From: Paulownia fortunei
Lineage: Eukaryota; Streptophyta; Magnoliopsida; Lamiales; Paulowniaceae
Length of the DNA: 64,000 nucleotides
Direction: 5' to 3'
NCBI GenBank assembly: GCA_019321725.1
Contig: JAGSPU010000063.1
Coordinates: forward strand, 1,364,001-1,428,000
The first letter of the stretch is position 1; the number at the start of each line of letters is the position of its first letter. The notes below the pieces were generated by a model. The model worked only from the letters and a program-made list of their open reading frames with translations. It did no database searches and had not been told where the DNA came from. Shown one piece after another: positions 11,432 through 21,713 of this stretch. The position numbers and the translations under genes are program-made.

Positions 11432-14400
11432 ATGAACTCAAAGCTTATCTTGACTGCACTCGCACTTCCATTGCTCGCCGTGGTGATCGCCTTCGCCACC
11501 ACCGGCGTCTTCACTCCGCCGCCCGTACCAGGGTCGCACGACGTCCTCCCTGGCGCCGAGAGGATCCACCTCGCTGGAGCCGTCGGCCCGGAGAGCCTGG
11601 TCTTTGATCCCAGCGGCGGAGGGCCGTACACTGGCGTTGCCGATGGCCGTATTCTCAAGTGGGACGGCGGAGATTGGGTGGAATTCGCCGTCACCTCATC
11701 CCAAAGGTAATTGAGCCGTCTCCGCCACCTGTACTCACCATGATTTCCTCTGATCAGTGAGAATTTCTTGCGATGTTGATTCGTGAGGTTATTGAGTGGG
11801 GTTTAGGGATGATGTCTGATAGTGATAGATAGAGGCAGACTACTAACTTTATAAATCATCCTTTCAAAATTGGTGAAAGCTTAATATGCAAGGAAGTTCA
11901 TGCCATAGCAAATGACACTTTGAATTGGCTCTAGGTTACCTGCTTGATTACTATTAATCTTTTCAAAAAGAGAGACTTTAGGGGGTTTAATTAAAAAATA
12001 TTGCATTCATAGAATGCTGTGAAGGTAGAAAAAAGAGAGACTTTAGGGAGTTAATAAAAAATCTTGCATTCACAGAATGGTGTGAAGATAGGAAAAAAAA
12101 AAAGGACAGACTTTTTTGGGTTTAATTAAAAATCTTGCGTTCATAGAATGCTTTGAAGATAGAAAAAAGAGAGAGACTTAAGTGGTTTAATAAAAACTCT
12201 TGCATTCATAGAATTGCGAAGATATAAGGAAGTGGTCTGCAATAACAAATGGTAATTCTGTTTTCTGTCTTTGAGCTGATAAGAAACAAGTTTCTGTCTC
12301 ACTATATCATTATTGGAGCTTTTTCTCTAGAAGCTACTTTGTTGTACACCATGCAAGATCATTTTACTTTTTGGATTATCGGGAGGCCTAAATTTGCATG
12401 TTGAGCTGGGGAATGGGGGTAACAAGTATAAGAGTTCTTGTACTAAACAACGACATCAGAACAAAATAATTTTGTATTGATTGGAAAAACAGTTTGGGGG
12501 CCTCTTCCTTGATCTTGAATATTGATATAGGTAAAGTTGGACAGTTTAGCTCATTAGAAGCTTTACATATCTGAAATCAGGTCTTGAGATTGTCAAGTAC
12601 TTGTTCAATTATGGACTGGCTCATTTAATACTTAAAAACAGAGCCACACATAACTTGATATAGGAAATAGGGAATTACATAGACATGATCATAGTTGACA
12701 TCAAGGATGCTATTCAAATGTTTTTAATTGGCTTAGTGGACCAAGTGCTATGTTGTTAATCTCAGTTGCCAAATCCAATGTCTCAACCACGTAGCCCTTT
12801 GCACGTCATGATGCCGATAAGTCCCTCCCCATTGAATCATTGATTACCCCAACTAAAACTGTACTTATGACCTTCTCTGTGATAACAAATGTTGGACTAA
12901 GCTCTTACTAATATGTCAAAAGGTTGCTACTTAAAGTAATCTTCTCATGGTAAAAAAAATCACATCCTTACTGTGACTTAACAGTCACTTTATCCTCCAG
13001 CATGGGGGCAACTTCTGCCTCTGGCCAGGCCAACACATTCATCTTGAGTTCTCATTTGACATCAAAAGCTTTACAATTGTAAATCATGCCTATAAAGCGG
13101 AAAGATTCAAATCCCTCCTCAATAAATTATTCAATTTCTAACAATATCATGAGCTTTATGTTTCCCAAGTAAAGGTCCAATTCCTTTGGTTTCAGTAACT
13201 ATTTTTCATTGTTTCCCTTATGCATCGTTAGAGATGAAAAGCCCCATTTCCCTTGTGGGATGATTGACATCCACTCCAAATGTTCACTTACAAAGGAGAA
13301 CTCAAATGTAAAGAAAATCAGTTTGTTTCGACCTGTTTTTACTAGGATGTATAGAGAAGAGGGCTACAGCCATCCTGTTTATTATTGCTTTTATAACAAG
13401 TAGGAAATCATATCAAATCACAACTATAGATGTGGGACATAGCATGATGAGCAGTTGTAATTATATTCTGTAATAGCACTTCTATTAGTAAATTTTCATT
13501 TGACAGAATAATTTTGATGCCTGTGCTCAAGGGAGGCATGTTCTCACCCATTCAATCCAGCTATGGAGCACATATGCGGAAGGCCACTGGGACTACGGTT
13601 TCACCAGAAAACTGGAGATCTTTACATTGCTGATGCCTACTTAGGCCTCCAAGTAGTTGAGCCAACTGGAGGAATGACTTCACAGCTAGTAACAGAAGTA
13701 GAAGGCCAGCATTTGCGCTTCACCAATGACATGGATATTGATGTGGAGAAAGATGTGATTTACTTCACAGATTCTAGCACAGAATTCCACAGAAGGTATT
13801 TGGTTTAATACTCTGAAGTCTCTGCTCCTCCCCATCCCCTATCTTCTTATTAGCATTTATACTCTGACTTGAAAAATGGCCTTTTTCAGAACATAAAATA
13901 ATTACTTAGATAGCTTGGAGTGGCGAAAATATATATGGCTACCAGAAAATATAATGGTAGTTATGCTCCATCAAATCTACATTCAAACATTTTGGGGTAG
14001 TCTGCCCTGAAAAATTTCTCAAGATTTTACTTCAGTGGCATGTTTATCACTGACCTCTTTGACCCAAATGAAGTACAAACCTCGAAGTTCTTGAAAAACT
14101 TATTGTCAGTTGGGATTGGCTCATGTCAGTGATTGAGTATTAGGATTATCACTAGTGGAAGAGGGAAACAGAAATAACATCGAATGAAGCAATTAAAAAG
14201 GATTTCGAGCCTTTATCATTTAAATTTGGAGATTGTCCTTGGAATAGAAAAAAGGAGCCACGTAGTCAACCTAGGATAGGCTTGCTAGAATTGGCTTTTT
14301 CATTTTTTCAAACTGATCTTCAATGCTTAAACTTTTGCCTGAACCTCAGAGGTGAAGCTTTATAAACCCAAATTACTGTCTATTGTAAAGAATTCTTTGA

Positions 14401-15036
14401 GACTCAAATAATTAACAAATGACTTGGCCAATCTTATCGACTCTGACTTGTATATTCAATCTAAGGGAATTCATGCCATCAATTTTAACCATAGACAAGA
14501 CAGGCAAGCTGATGAAGTATGATATATCAAGCAAAGAAGTGACAGTTTTGCTGCGAGGCATTGCTTTTGCCAATGGTGTGGCCTTGAGTAAAGATCGTTC
14601 CTTTTTGTTAGTAGCTGAAACCACGACATGTAGAATACTGAGGTTTTGGCTTCAAGGCCCTAATGCTGGAAAACATGATACCTTTGCTGAGCTGCCAGGC
14701 TTTCCGGACAACATTAGAAGAAATTCAGAGGGGGAATTTTGGGTTGCTCTGCACTCAAAGACTGGACTCCTTGCAAAATGGGTCACTTCTTACTCATGGT
14801 TTGGAAGCAAGCTGTTAAAGCTTCCTCTCACCTTCAAGCAACTGCATTACTTGTTAGTGGGAGGCAAGCCTCATGCAACTGCAATAAAGCTAAGCAATGA
14901 AGGAAAGATTTTGCAGGTTTTGGAAGACGTTGAAGGGAAGACCTTGAGGTTTATCAGTGAAGTGGAGGAGAGGAACGGGAAGTTGTGGATTGCTTCTGTA
15001 CTGATGCCTTACATAGGAATTTATACTTTGCAATAA
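11432..15036 (+). CDS. Strictosidine synthase-like (SSL) protein, three exons, intact
   Basis: Predicted six-bladed beta-propeller protein of the SSL family. Exons 11432-11706, 13532-13795 and 14466-15036 total 1,110 bases (369 aa plus stop), with both introns splitting an AG|G arginine codon. An N-terminal hydrophobic segment (about residues 5-25) looks like a signal peptide or anchor, so the protein probably enters the secretory pathway. Family landmarks in order: AVGPESLVFDPSGGGPYTGV (exon 1), HICGRPLGLRFHQKTGDLY and ADAYLGLQVV, FTNDMDIDVEKDVIYFTDSS (exon 2), DKTGKLMKYD, AETTTCRILRFWLQGP, LPGFPDNIRRNSEGEFWVAL (exon 3). Length is normal for the family. The C-terminal stretch aligns with the end of true strictosidine synthase but seems to lack its catalytic glutamate, so alkaloid synthesis is not implied. 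Both acceptors are AAG. A better-looking CAG at 13503-13505 would break the frame. A decayed copy follows 600 bases downstream and a second intact paralogue starts at 21714. Confidence 0.88.
11966..12228 (+). repeat. Minisatellite in SSL intron 1 (about 4 units of 62-66 bp)
   Basis: Four diverged direct copies of a unit built from agagagactttaggg, tttaat(t)aaaaa, cttgcattcatagaatg and tgaagatagaaaaa. Copies begin near 11966, 12032, 12098 and 12164. Units differ by small indels and A-run length. The array lies wholly within intron 1. Confidence 0.8.
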
Positions 15037-15640
15037 TATGAAGTACCTATTTATCTGGATTACACCAGTCTTTTCACTTATATGTTATCATTGTGTATGG
15101 TGCATACTCACAAGAGGAATAGCGGTCCCTCTTTTATATCAAACTGAACAAATTATGATTAACTATATCTGTTATAAATCTAATAATCTTTCTGATCGTA
15201 GTTCTGTTATATTTCAAACCATTTTCTTCAGCATATAACATTCACATGAAGTATCGCTAAAAAAGAAGGCAAACGTGACAGTAATAAAAGAGAACATGCA
15301 CAGCGACAACTGAATATATATTCAACGCAAATGTGACATTAATAAAAGAATTAATACAGAATGTGACAATACTTTGGAAAATTATAGAAAAATGAGCGTG
15401 TCTTAAAAACGAGTTTGAGCAATTGGAAGGTCATTAATAATATTTTCTCGAGTTTGAACAAACTAATCTTGTTTTTGAGAGTCATTTACTCCTCTTCTTC
15501 ATACAATTAAGTTGTCCTTTGCATTTGAATATAATGATTGATGAATGGCCTCGTATGTTTGGTAGGAGGCGATGGAGGAAGAATTGGACTAGAAACATGG
15601 CTTTGCAATCTTCACATTAGGTACTATTCTGATGCTAAAC
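15037..15640. other. Spacer between the SSL gene and its decayed copy
   Basis: Contains the probable 3' UTR of the upstream SSL gene. An AATAAA at 15283-15288 is a candidate poly(A) signal. A short imperfect repeat (gtgaca-taataaaaga) occurs at about 15275-15290 and 15331-15350. No counterpart of SSL exon 1 was found here. Confidence 0.5.
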
Positions 15641-16741
15641 AAAGGCCATGAATTTATTGAGCACATATGTGGAAGGCCATTGGGACTAAGGTTTGAGGGG
15701 AGAAGTGGAGATCTTTATATGGTTGATGCCTGCTCTCAGGCCTCCAAGTTGTCAGGTCAAATGGAGGGATGGCTCCAATGCTAGTAAGAGATTTAGAAGG
15801 CCAGCCTTTACTCTTCACCAACGAAATGGATATCGATGAGAAAGATGGTTTTACTTCAAAATACCAGCAAAGAATATCAAAGAAGGTAAGTGGATTTAAA
15901 AATTCCAAGGTCTTATTATTATGATCCACGCAGAAACTTTTTGCTGAATGCAATTCTGATTAATTCTGGAACCTTGTAGCTGATCTGGGATATGGCGCTG
16001 TGGAGTTCATGAGTCTTTCAACTTAATCTGGAGCCCATGTACTTTCACTTTACCTTTAGAACTAAAGCTCTAAAGATCTGAAACAGAGTCTAAGCAAAAG
16101 AACTATTTTAAGACACAAAGATTCAACAAAAATGACTACCTAAAAAGTAATTATTATGATTTTCATACTCTATTAATGGATTTCATGCAATCATTTGTGG
16201 CCATGGACAAGACGGGGAAGCTGATGAAGTATGATATAGCAATCAAAGAAGTGACAGTTTTACACTTTTACTGCAAGGCTTGCTTTTGCTGATAGGTTGC
16301 CCCTGAATTAAGATCATTTCCTTTACCTTAGTAGATGAAACTACGGCACACTGAATTCTGAGGTTTTGGCTTCAATGCCCTAATGCCGGAAAACATGATG
16401 CCTTTGCTCCCAGGTATCCCTGACAACATTAGAAGAAACTCAGAGGGGGATTTTTGGGTTGTGCTGGTTTTAAAGAGCCCTCACAAAATGGGGTACTTCT
16501 AATTCATGGATTGGAAATATGTCATTAGAGCTTCCTCTCATCATCAAGAAACAGCACTACTTAATAGTGGGAGTGGCCCTCAAACAACTGCAATTAAAAC
16601 TGAAGGAAAAGTTTCCAAGGTTTTAGAGGAGGTCGTAGGGAAGACACCTTGAAATTTATCGGTGAAGTTGAGGGGATGATTGGGGAGTTGTGGATTGGTT
16701 CTGCACAGATACCTTACATAGTAATTTCTACTTTGAAATAA
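15641..16741 (+). pseudogene. Decayed strictosidine synthase-like copy (exons 2 and 3 only)
   Basis: A close relative of the upstream SSL gene. The exon-2-like part (about 15641-15885) begins with EHICGRPLGLRFEGRSGDLY and keeps a GT donor at 15886. The exon-3-like part (about 16178-16741) keeps DKTGKLMKYD, GFPDNIRRNSEG-type and GELWIGS-type words in different frames. There is an extra base after GATGCC near 15729, a deletion around the YFTDSS block, an insertion near 16262, deletions near 16410 and 16485, and further frame changes after that. No exon 1 was found between the two copies. The intron is about 290 bases against 670 in the intact gene. This is a tandem duplicate that lost its 5' end and reading frame. 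Confidence 0.88.
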
Positions 16742-17106
16742 AGTAGAACATGGTTTCAAAATCAGTCTTTGAACTTAAAGGAGTTTGGAGTTGGAAGACA
16801 TGATCATTTGAATGTGACGAGCCCCAGACCCACTTATGTTGGATCAACTGAACAATAATATGGAGGTAAATCTGTTTCTAACTCTAAAGTTGTTGTAATT
16901 CTCTTGTGTTCCAAATTATTTGAGTTTTTGTAGAAAACCAACTAATAAAATGACATCAGTAAAGAATGCACATTGCTGAGGGTGTTCTAGTGGCAAAATA
17001 AATTAAACACAAGGTAAATAGTAGAGTCTCAAAACTAAATTTGTAATATCTACAATGGGAAAGAACAAAACAAGAAAGAAATTCTAAGGAAAAAGAGATA
17101 TACCCA
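16742..17106. other. Spacer between SSL pseudogene and F-box gene
   Basis: AT-rich sequence that includes the convergent 3' ends of the pseudogene (plus) and the F-box gene (minus). No gene, tandem repeat or clear poly(A) signal for the F-box gene was seen. Confidence 0.5.
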
Positions 17107-18441
17107 TCAAACTGCAAATCTAGTCCTAATAAGAGGATGAACAACTGAAGAGCCTTTTTCCTCCAATAGTCTCAAATCCCAGCCAGGAACTGGTGAGTGT
17201 ACCTTCTCTAGTATCCTCTCCCTCAAATTATATGTCATCAGCCCTTTTCCAGCCTTGTCTTTACCAGGAATGTATATCACTAGTGACAAGTCATCTTCAT
17301 CATTCCCACAAATCACAGACAGAATATGTAACTTGTCGATAATCCATGCGTGCAGAGAAAAGTTGACATGATACTTCACCGACCAGTTGGAGTAGTCATT
17401 CTCCATCCCAAATACAACAAACTTCATTGTAAAAGGCTCGTGGAAGTCGATAAGAAGAAGCCATCCACCGGATTCCCCAAAAAACCGTATAGTCCTTCTT
17501 GACTGACCATCTTGAACTGGTGGCATTGGCATAATCTTGAAACACTCATTATCAACATCAAAATAAACTGAAGTGTCCCCTGTGTAGGAGGGCCAGTGGA
17601 TTGCACCATTCAAGAAAACACCATTGCTGAAATCTACATGAGCACAATCCCGTGGAAAATCTGCCTTTGAGACACTCCAACACCATGTTTCCGACGAATA
17701 TATATCAACCTGAGTGTAGGAAACATAGTTCTTATGCACTCTAGAGAGGCTAACAACTTTGTAGTGAGGTGAGTTTGAAGGATCAAAAGCCAAATTCATG
17801 GCTGTGACCTGTCTTGTATTGCCACGGCTAGGCAAAGGAATGAACCTAGTCTTGTTGGTCGTAGGATTATAAACATAATGTTCCACATTGGCATTGCTTG
17901 CATGGGAACAAAACACATTGTTGCTTTTCTTGATTGCTATATCAGCAGGGCAGAGGAATAGGCCATTGCATGATTGGCTAACTCGGATACCATTGACATG
18001 AAGGTGGTTGGACTCAAGAAAGTGCAAAAAGGGCTGAGATATCTGAGGCAGTGGCCTCACGGTGTTGAGTGGAACAGTCAAATACTTTATCTCCGGGAAG
18101 AGCGACGGGCCGGTCCTGCGGGTGTACCGACGTATGAGGAGGTGGGAAGGGGGAGGAAGTTTATATATGAAGCGATGACCTGTGATTACTCGATACCAAC
18201 TTTTGCATATGATTTTGCACCTGACACGATATTTTATACGGAGTTTTGGCAAGATTATGTTCAACAGATCTTCGTTGCTGCCAACAAGTTCTGCAGAATA
18301 TGAACTTGAGTTTGATTTGCCAACGGTTTGATGATCATGTTGGGAATGGATTCTTCTTTTTCTGTGGCTTCTTCTCTTGAACTTGTTCTTTCTTGGATGG
18401 CATAAGAAAAAGTTGAACAGTTTGGAGGAGGTGACTTGCAT
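17107..18441 (-). CDS. F-box protein with F-box-associated (kelch-like) domain, At5g07610-like, single exon
   Basis: Likely substrate-recognition subunit of an SCF ubiquitin ligase; the F-box would bind a SKP1/ASK adaptor. The F-box starts about 50 residues in: LVGSNEDLLNIILPKLRIKY, then the CKIICKSWYRVI-type segment with the conserved W. The remainder is the plant F-box-associated region, with words such as VSQSCNGLFLC, YVYNPTTNKTRFIPLP, YKVVSL, VDIYSSETWCW and FLNGAIHWPS. The frame opens with a Met at 18516, but a TATA box lies at 18510-18501 on this strand, downstream of that Met. The next in-frame Met at 18441 (MQVTSSKLF) is therefore preferred, giving 444 aa. A basic stretch (KNKFKRRSHRKRR) near the N-terminus could be a nuclear signal. 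There are no introns, as is common in this family. The target is unknown. Confidence 0.85.
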   Translation of the reverse strand: MQVTSSKLFNFFLCHPRKNKFKRRSHRKRRIHSQHDHQTVGKSNSSSYSAELVGSNEDLLNIILPKLRIKYRVRCKIICKSWYRVITGHRFIYKLPPPSHLLIRRYTRRTGPSLFPEIKYLTVPLNTVRPLPQISQPFLHFLESNHLHVNGIRVSQSCNGLFLCPADIAIKKSNNVFCSHASNANVEHYVYNPTTNKTRFIPLPSRGNTRQVTAMNLAFDPSNSPHYKVVSLSRVHKNYVSYTQVDIYSSETWCWSVSKADFPRDCAHVDFSNGVFLNGAIHWPSYTGDTSVYFDVDNECFKIMPMPPVQDGQSRRTIRFFGESGGWLLLIDFHEPFTMKFVVFGMENDYSNWSVKYHVNFSLHAWIIDKLHILSVICGNDEDDLSLVIYIPGKDKAGKGLMTYNLRERILEKVHSPVPGWDLRLLEEKGSSVVHPLIRTRFAV

Positions 18442-18500
18442 GGCTGCAGGGGCAAATTCTTCGGCTATGGTAACTAGGGGAACAAGGGTAAAAGGACTTG

Positions 18501-18510
18501 GATTTATATA
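18501..18510 (-). promoter_or_regulatory. TATA box of the F-box gene
   Basis: Reads TATATAAATC on the minus strand, 60 bases before the Met codon at 18441. This would put the transcription start at about 18470-18480. Three GGCCCA/AGCCCA words follow upstream (18520-18555), resembling TCP site II elements. Confidence 0.6.
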
Positions 18511-18555
18511 CGGCACAAGCCCTGGTTATTTGGGCTTGGATTTTTTGGGCCGAGC

Positions 18556-21500
18556 TACTGTGATGATTGGTAGGTCTAACTTAAAAGTGAAAACCTAAGG
18601 TGGAAGCCCAAGATTAGGCACGAGATAAGTATGGGCTTGATCTGAATTGCCCGTCGTAGATACTTAGGCCCATTTGATAGTTCTAGAAAGCCCGGTTGCT
18701 TAATACGACGAGTCCTACTAGGACAGAAGTTTGGATCCTAATTGTGATGACATTGGACTCTTATCCAAAACAGAGTTTCAGTTACAGAAAGCTTCACATA
18801 AAACCCAAGTATGTTATACACATTTATGTTCAACAAATATTTTCTCACACACTTTTTGGGAATCTATTCTAACTTAATCATTCTTAAAGAACGTTGCAAT
18901 TGTTCATCAAGAAAGAATCAGATTTTTTGTCGCGTTATTCTGACACTTATCAAATAGTAACAGTACAAAAGAATTTTGTGTAATTGAATTGTTATTTCAA
19001 TTCCAAATAGTAATACTACAAAGAATTTTGGGCAATTATAGTTAATTCAATTTCAACCTGATAAGCATATTTCAATCTGGGCTCAAAAGACATCAATTTC
19101 ATTTCAATAATACATTCAGGTTCAAGCGGTTCAAGAGACCCAAGATACATAGCCTCACGAGGCCCAAATTATATTAAAAATTCATGTTGCCCATGTCTCA
19201 TGTGATATGTTCCGTTGTTTTTTCTTTAGCACCAATATTGACTTAAGTATTCGATGGGTTTCCTTACATGGGGTTCCCCACGACACTTTCTCGAAAACTC
19301 TAACAATTTGTTCATATTGCAAGAAGGAACCTTCTATTTAACAATTATTAGAAAAGATCAATTCATATTGCAGGCACGAATCCACTACTATGAATGATTA
19401 ATTCCATAAGGAGCTCCTCTCCTCCTCATACACAACCTTTTATTGATTATTTTCTTGAGATAATTGCAAAACATATAATCAATTATATATGCTTTTGATT
19501 TTCCAGATTTATATTCTTATAGAAATGGTTTTTGAGAAGAGAAAATACTTAAATTTACATCTACCTGAACTTGGACCCACATCATGATTTATTTTTATTT
19601 TGGCCCAGAAGTTCTCAAAATCCTATTCTAGTGTGCACTAGGCTTACTCACATGAACAAAATCGACAGTTTAATAGGGATTCTTGAAGTGTTGAATGTAA
19701 TTCTACCTAATAAATATGGGATTATCTCTAGCTAACCTTATGTTAAAAAAAGAAAAAAAATAGTCAATGAAATAGATAGCCGAGTTGATATTACATTAAA
19801 AAGTAAACTTAAAGACAGTTTAACAAAATGTTAAGAGAAATTAAACAATCAGACCACGTATCAAATGTAATTCTCACACGAACTTCACAGTTGTAACTAC
19901 GTTGGATATCACGAAAGAATCAACTTATTACAGCTAATTTGTTGTAAAACTCACCTTCAAATCTCAAGTTCTTGTTTTTCCAAATCCTAATAAATGAAAG
20001 TGGACAGATCATAGACTTAACTAAGGCAACTTTATCTGCACACAGAAATGACAAAGGCATTAAAGTATTAAACTAAACTAAAACAAAGCAAAACACTTAA
20101 CAGACATGAGCCAACTTGATCTGATAAGCAAAGGGCTTTTTAAGGAAAAAGAAAAGACATGGTTCTGTCTGTTGGTTCGATGTCGCCCTACTGTTGGGTA
20201 GTTTTACCAAAAAAAAAGAACAAATTCCTAATATGTATCAAAGCTATGTCAATGCAATAAATTGAATCAGCCTTTGGGATATGAAATTATAGAACAAGAT
20301 ATTAGAATTATGATCAAATGATGGTGCCTTAAAATGGAAAAGGGAAAAGTTTGCAACTGTGCACTGTAAATGCTTCAATAAAAAAGCATTAAACTAAACT
20401 TTCCCTCAAGGTTGATAAAGAAAAAGCTCCCTTTAGAAATGACAGAGATTAATGCTACGACTATCCTTATCAATTCTCGAAATCAATTTTTTTTTTTTTA
20501 AAAAAAAAACAGTACTTTCTAAAAAACAAAATGATTTGGCAAAAAAATGAGAAAGACTAATTGCTTATGTATAGCATTTGAGGAAAGATTGTTATGAGTA
20601 AAAAGTTGAGATCAAAACATTAGTTACATCCAAAGCAGTGAAAACGACCCCAAAAATAACTTTTTATCCTCATGACAAAGAGTTTGTCCTCTTACCATTA
20701 AATTAAACACTTATTCTGCACAAATTTCATTTCTTTTTTGGACCCTTTATAATTTTTTTACACTTTTTTTTTTTTTTCTTTACAAGTAAACTAAACGAAC
20801 AGCAACAATTAGAATCCTCCAAAACGTCTGTCGGATTCCTTTCCTTTTCATACACTGTATGTTCCTGGTTTTTTTCTTGAAAGGCACCACACATATGGTG
20901 GTCGATATAGTTTGACTTTGTGGGCACCAAATACCACCAATTATTTGAGTCTTGTAATTTGGCAGGACATGACTTGGGACACATTACCTTTGTTTGAACT
21001 ATTTCATCAACAGTAATCTCCCTCTTCTTTTTGCCATAAAATTCTATTTCAAAAAAAAAATTCTTCTTTTTTAGTCGTGCGTTCGTTGGATCGCTCTAAA
21101 ATTAAATAAATATCTTAAAAAGCTCGTTGAACATGACCTTCATATTGTGTAGGTATTTTATACTATAGTTAGGTGTATTTATATTGATTTCCTAGCTAGG
21201 GATGATGAGTTAACCTCCAAATCTTTGTAGGGTTGTTAAATAATTTAACTCTACCTACCCTTTTGATCAAAGTATGATCGACTAGTCAAACTCAAATTAA
21301 ACAAACAAACAAAATGCATGACTTCATTCCATTGCTATGTTCTCCAGACTAATTACAAGGGGCTACTCTTGATGATGTAAGGGTATATATACATATACTC
21401 TCATATATACTAAATTTGATAGTATATATGAATGTGTGTAAAATATGTGGTGGGAAGTATATATACCACTGAACGTACCATCTCTTAAATTGTGTGTATA

Positions 21501-21649
21501 TATATATATATATAAACATCATTAATTTGAAATTAGAAACAATGTTAGCAATTGAAAATGACTGATTTTATTAGTGATATTAGGCGAGGATAGGGATAAT
21601 TTGTCAAAAAGAGACCACAAAAGAGCCTATTAGAGAGCCCCAAACGCAA
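18556..21649. other. Intergenic region between F-box gene and second SSL gene
   Basis: About 3 kb of AT-rich sequence with several stretches of plain composition but no supportable gene. One minus-strand frame (20984-20727, 85 aa) starts like a protein but ends in poly-lysine from an A-rich tract and matches nothing I know. Alternating TA repeats occur at 21497-21514. Confidence 0.5.
21497..21514. repeat. (TA)n microsatellite
   Basis: Nine TA units about 200 bases upstream of the second SSL start codon. Confidence 0.85.
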
Positions 21650-21655
21650 TATATA
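21650..21655 (+). promoter_or_regulatory. Possible TATA box of the second SSL gene
   Basis: TATATA lies 59 bases before the ATG at 21714. Spacing to the start codon is short but possible. The TA repeat at 21497-21514 is an alternative. Confidence 0.35.
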
Positions 21656-21713
21656 GCCTTGCCAACTTAAATGAAATGTACATGCCCATATAATCCTCCA
21701 CTTTCCAATCCAT

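Noticed and set aside
11332..11694. Minus-strand 120-aa frame over SSL exon 1
   Set aside because: Shadow of the GC-rich exon 1; no motifs.
20727..20984. Minus-strand 85-aa frame starting MCPKSCPAKLQDSNNWW
   Set aside because: No family recognised, it ends in poly-lysine from an A-rich tract, and no promoter or partner exon was seen.
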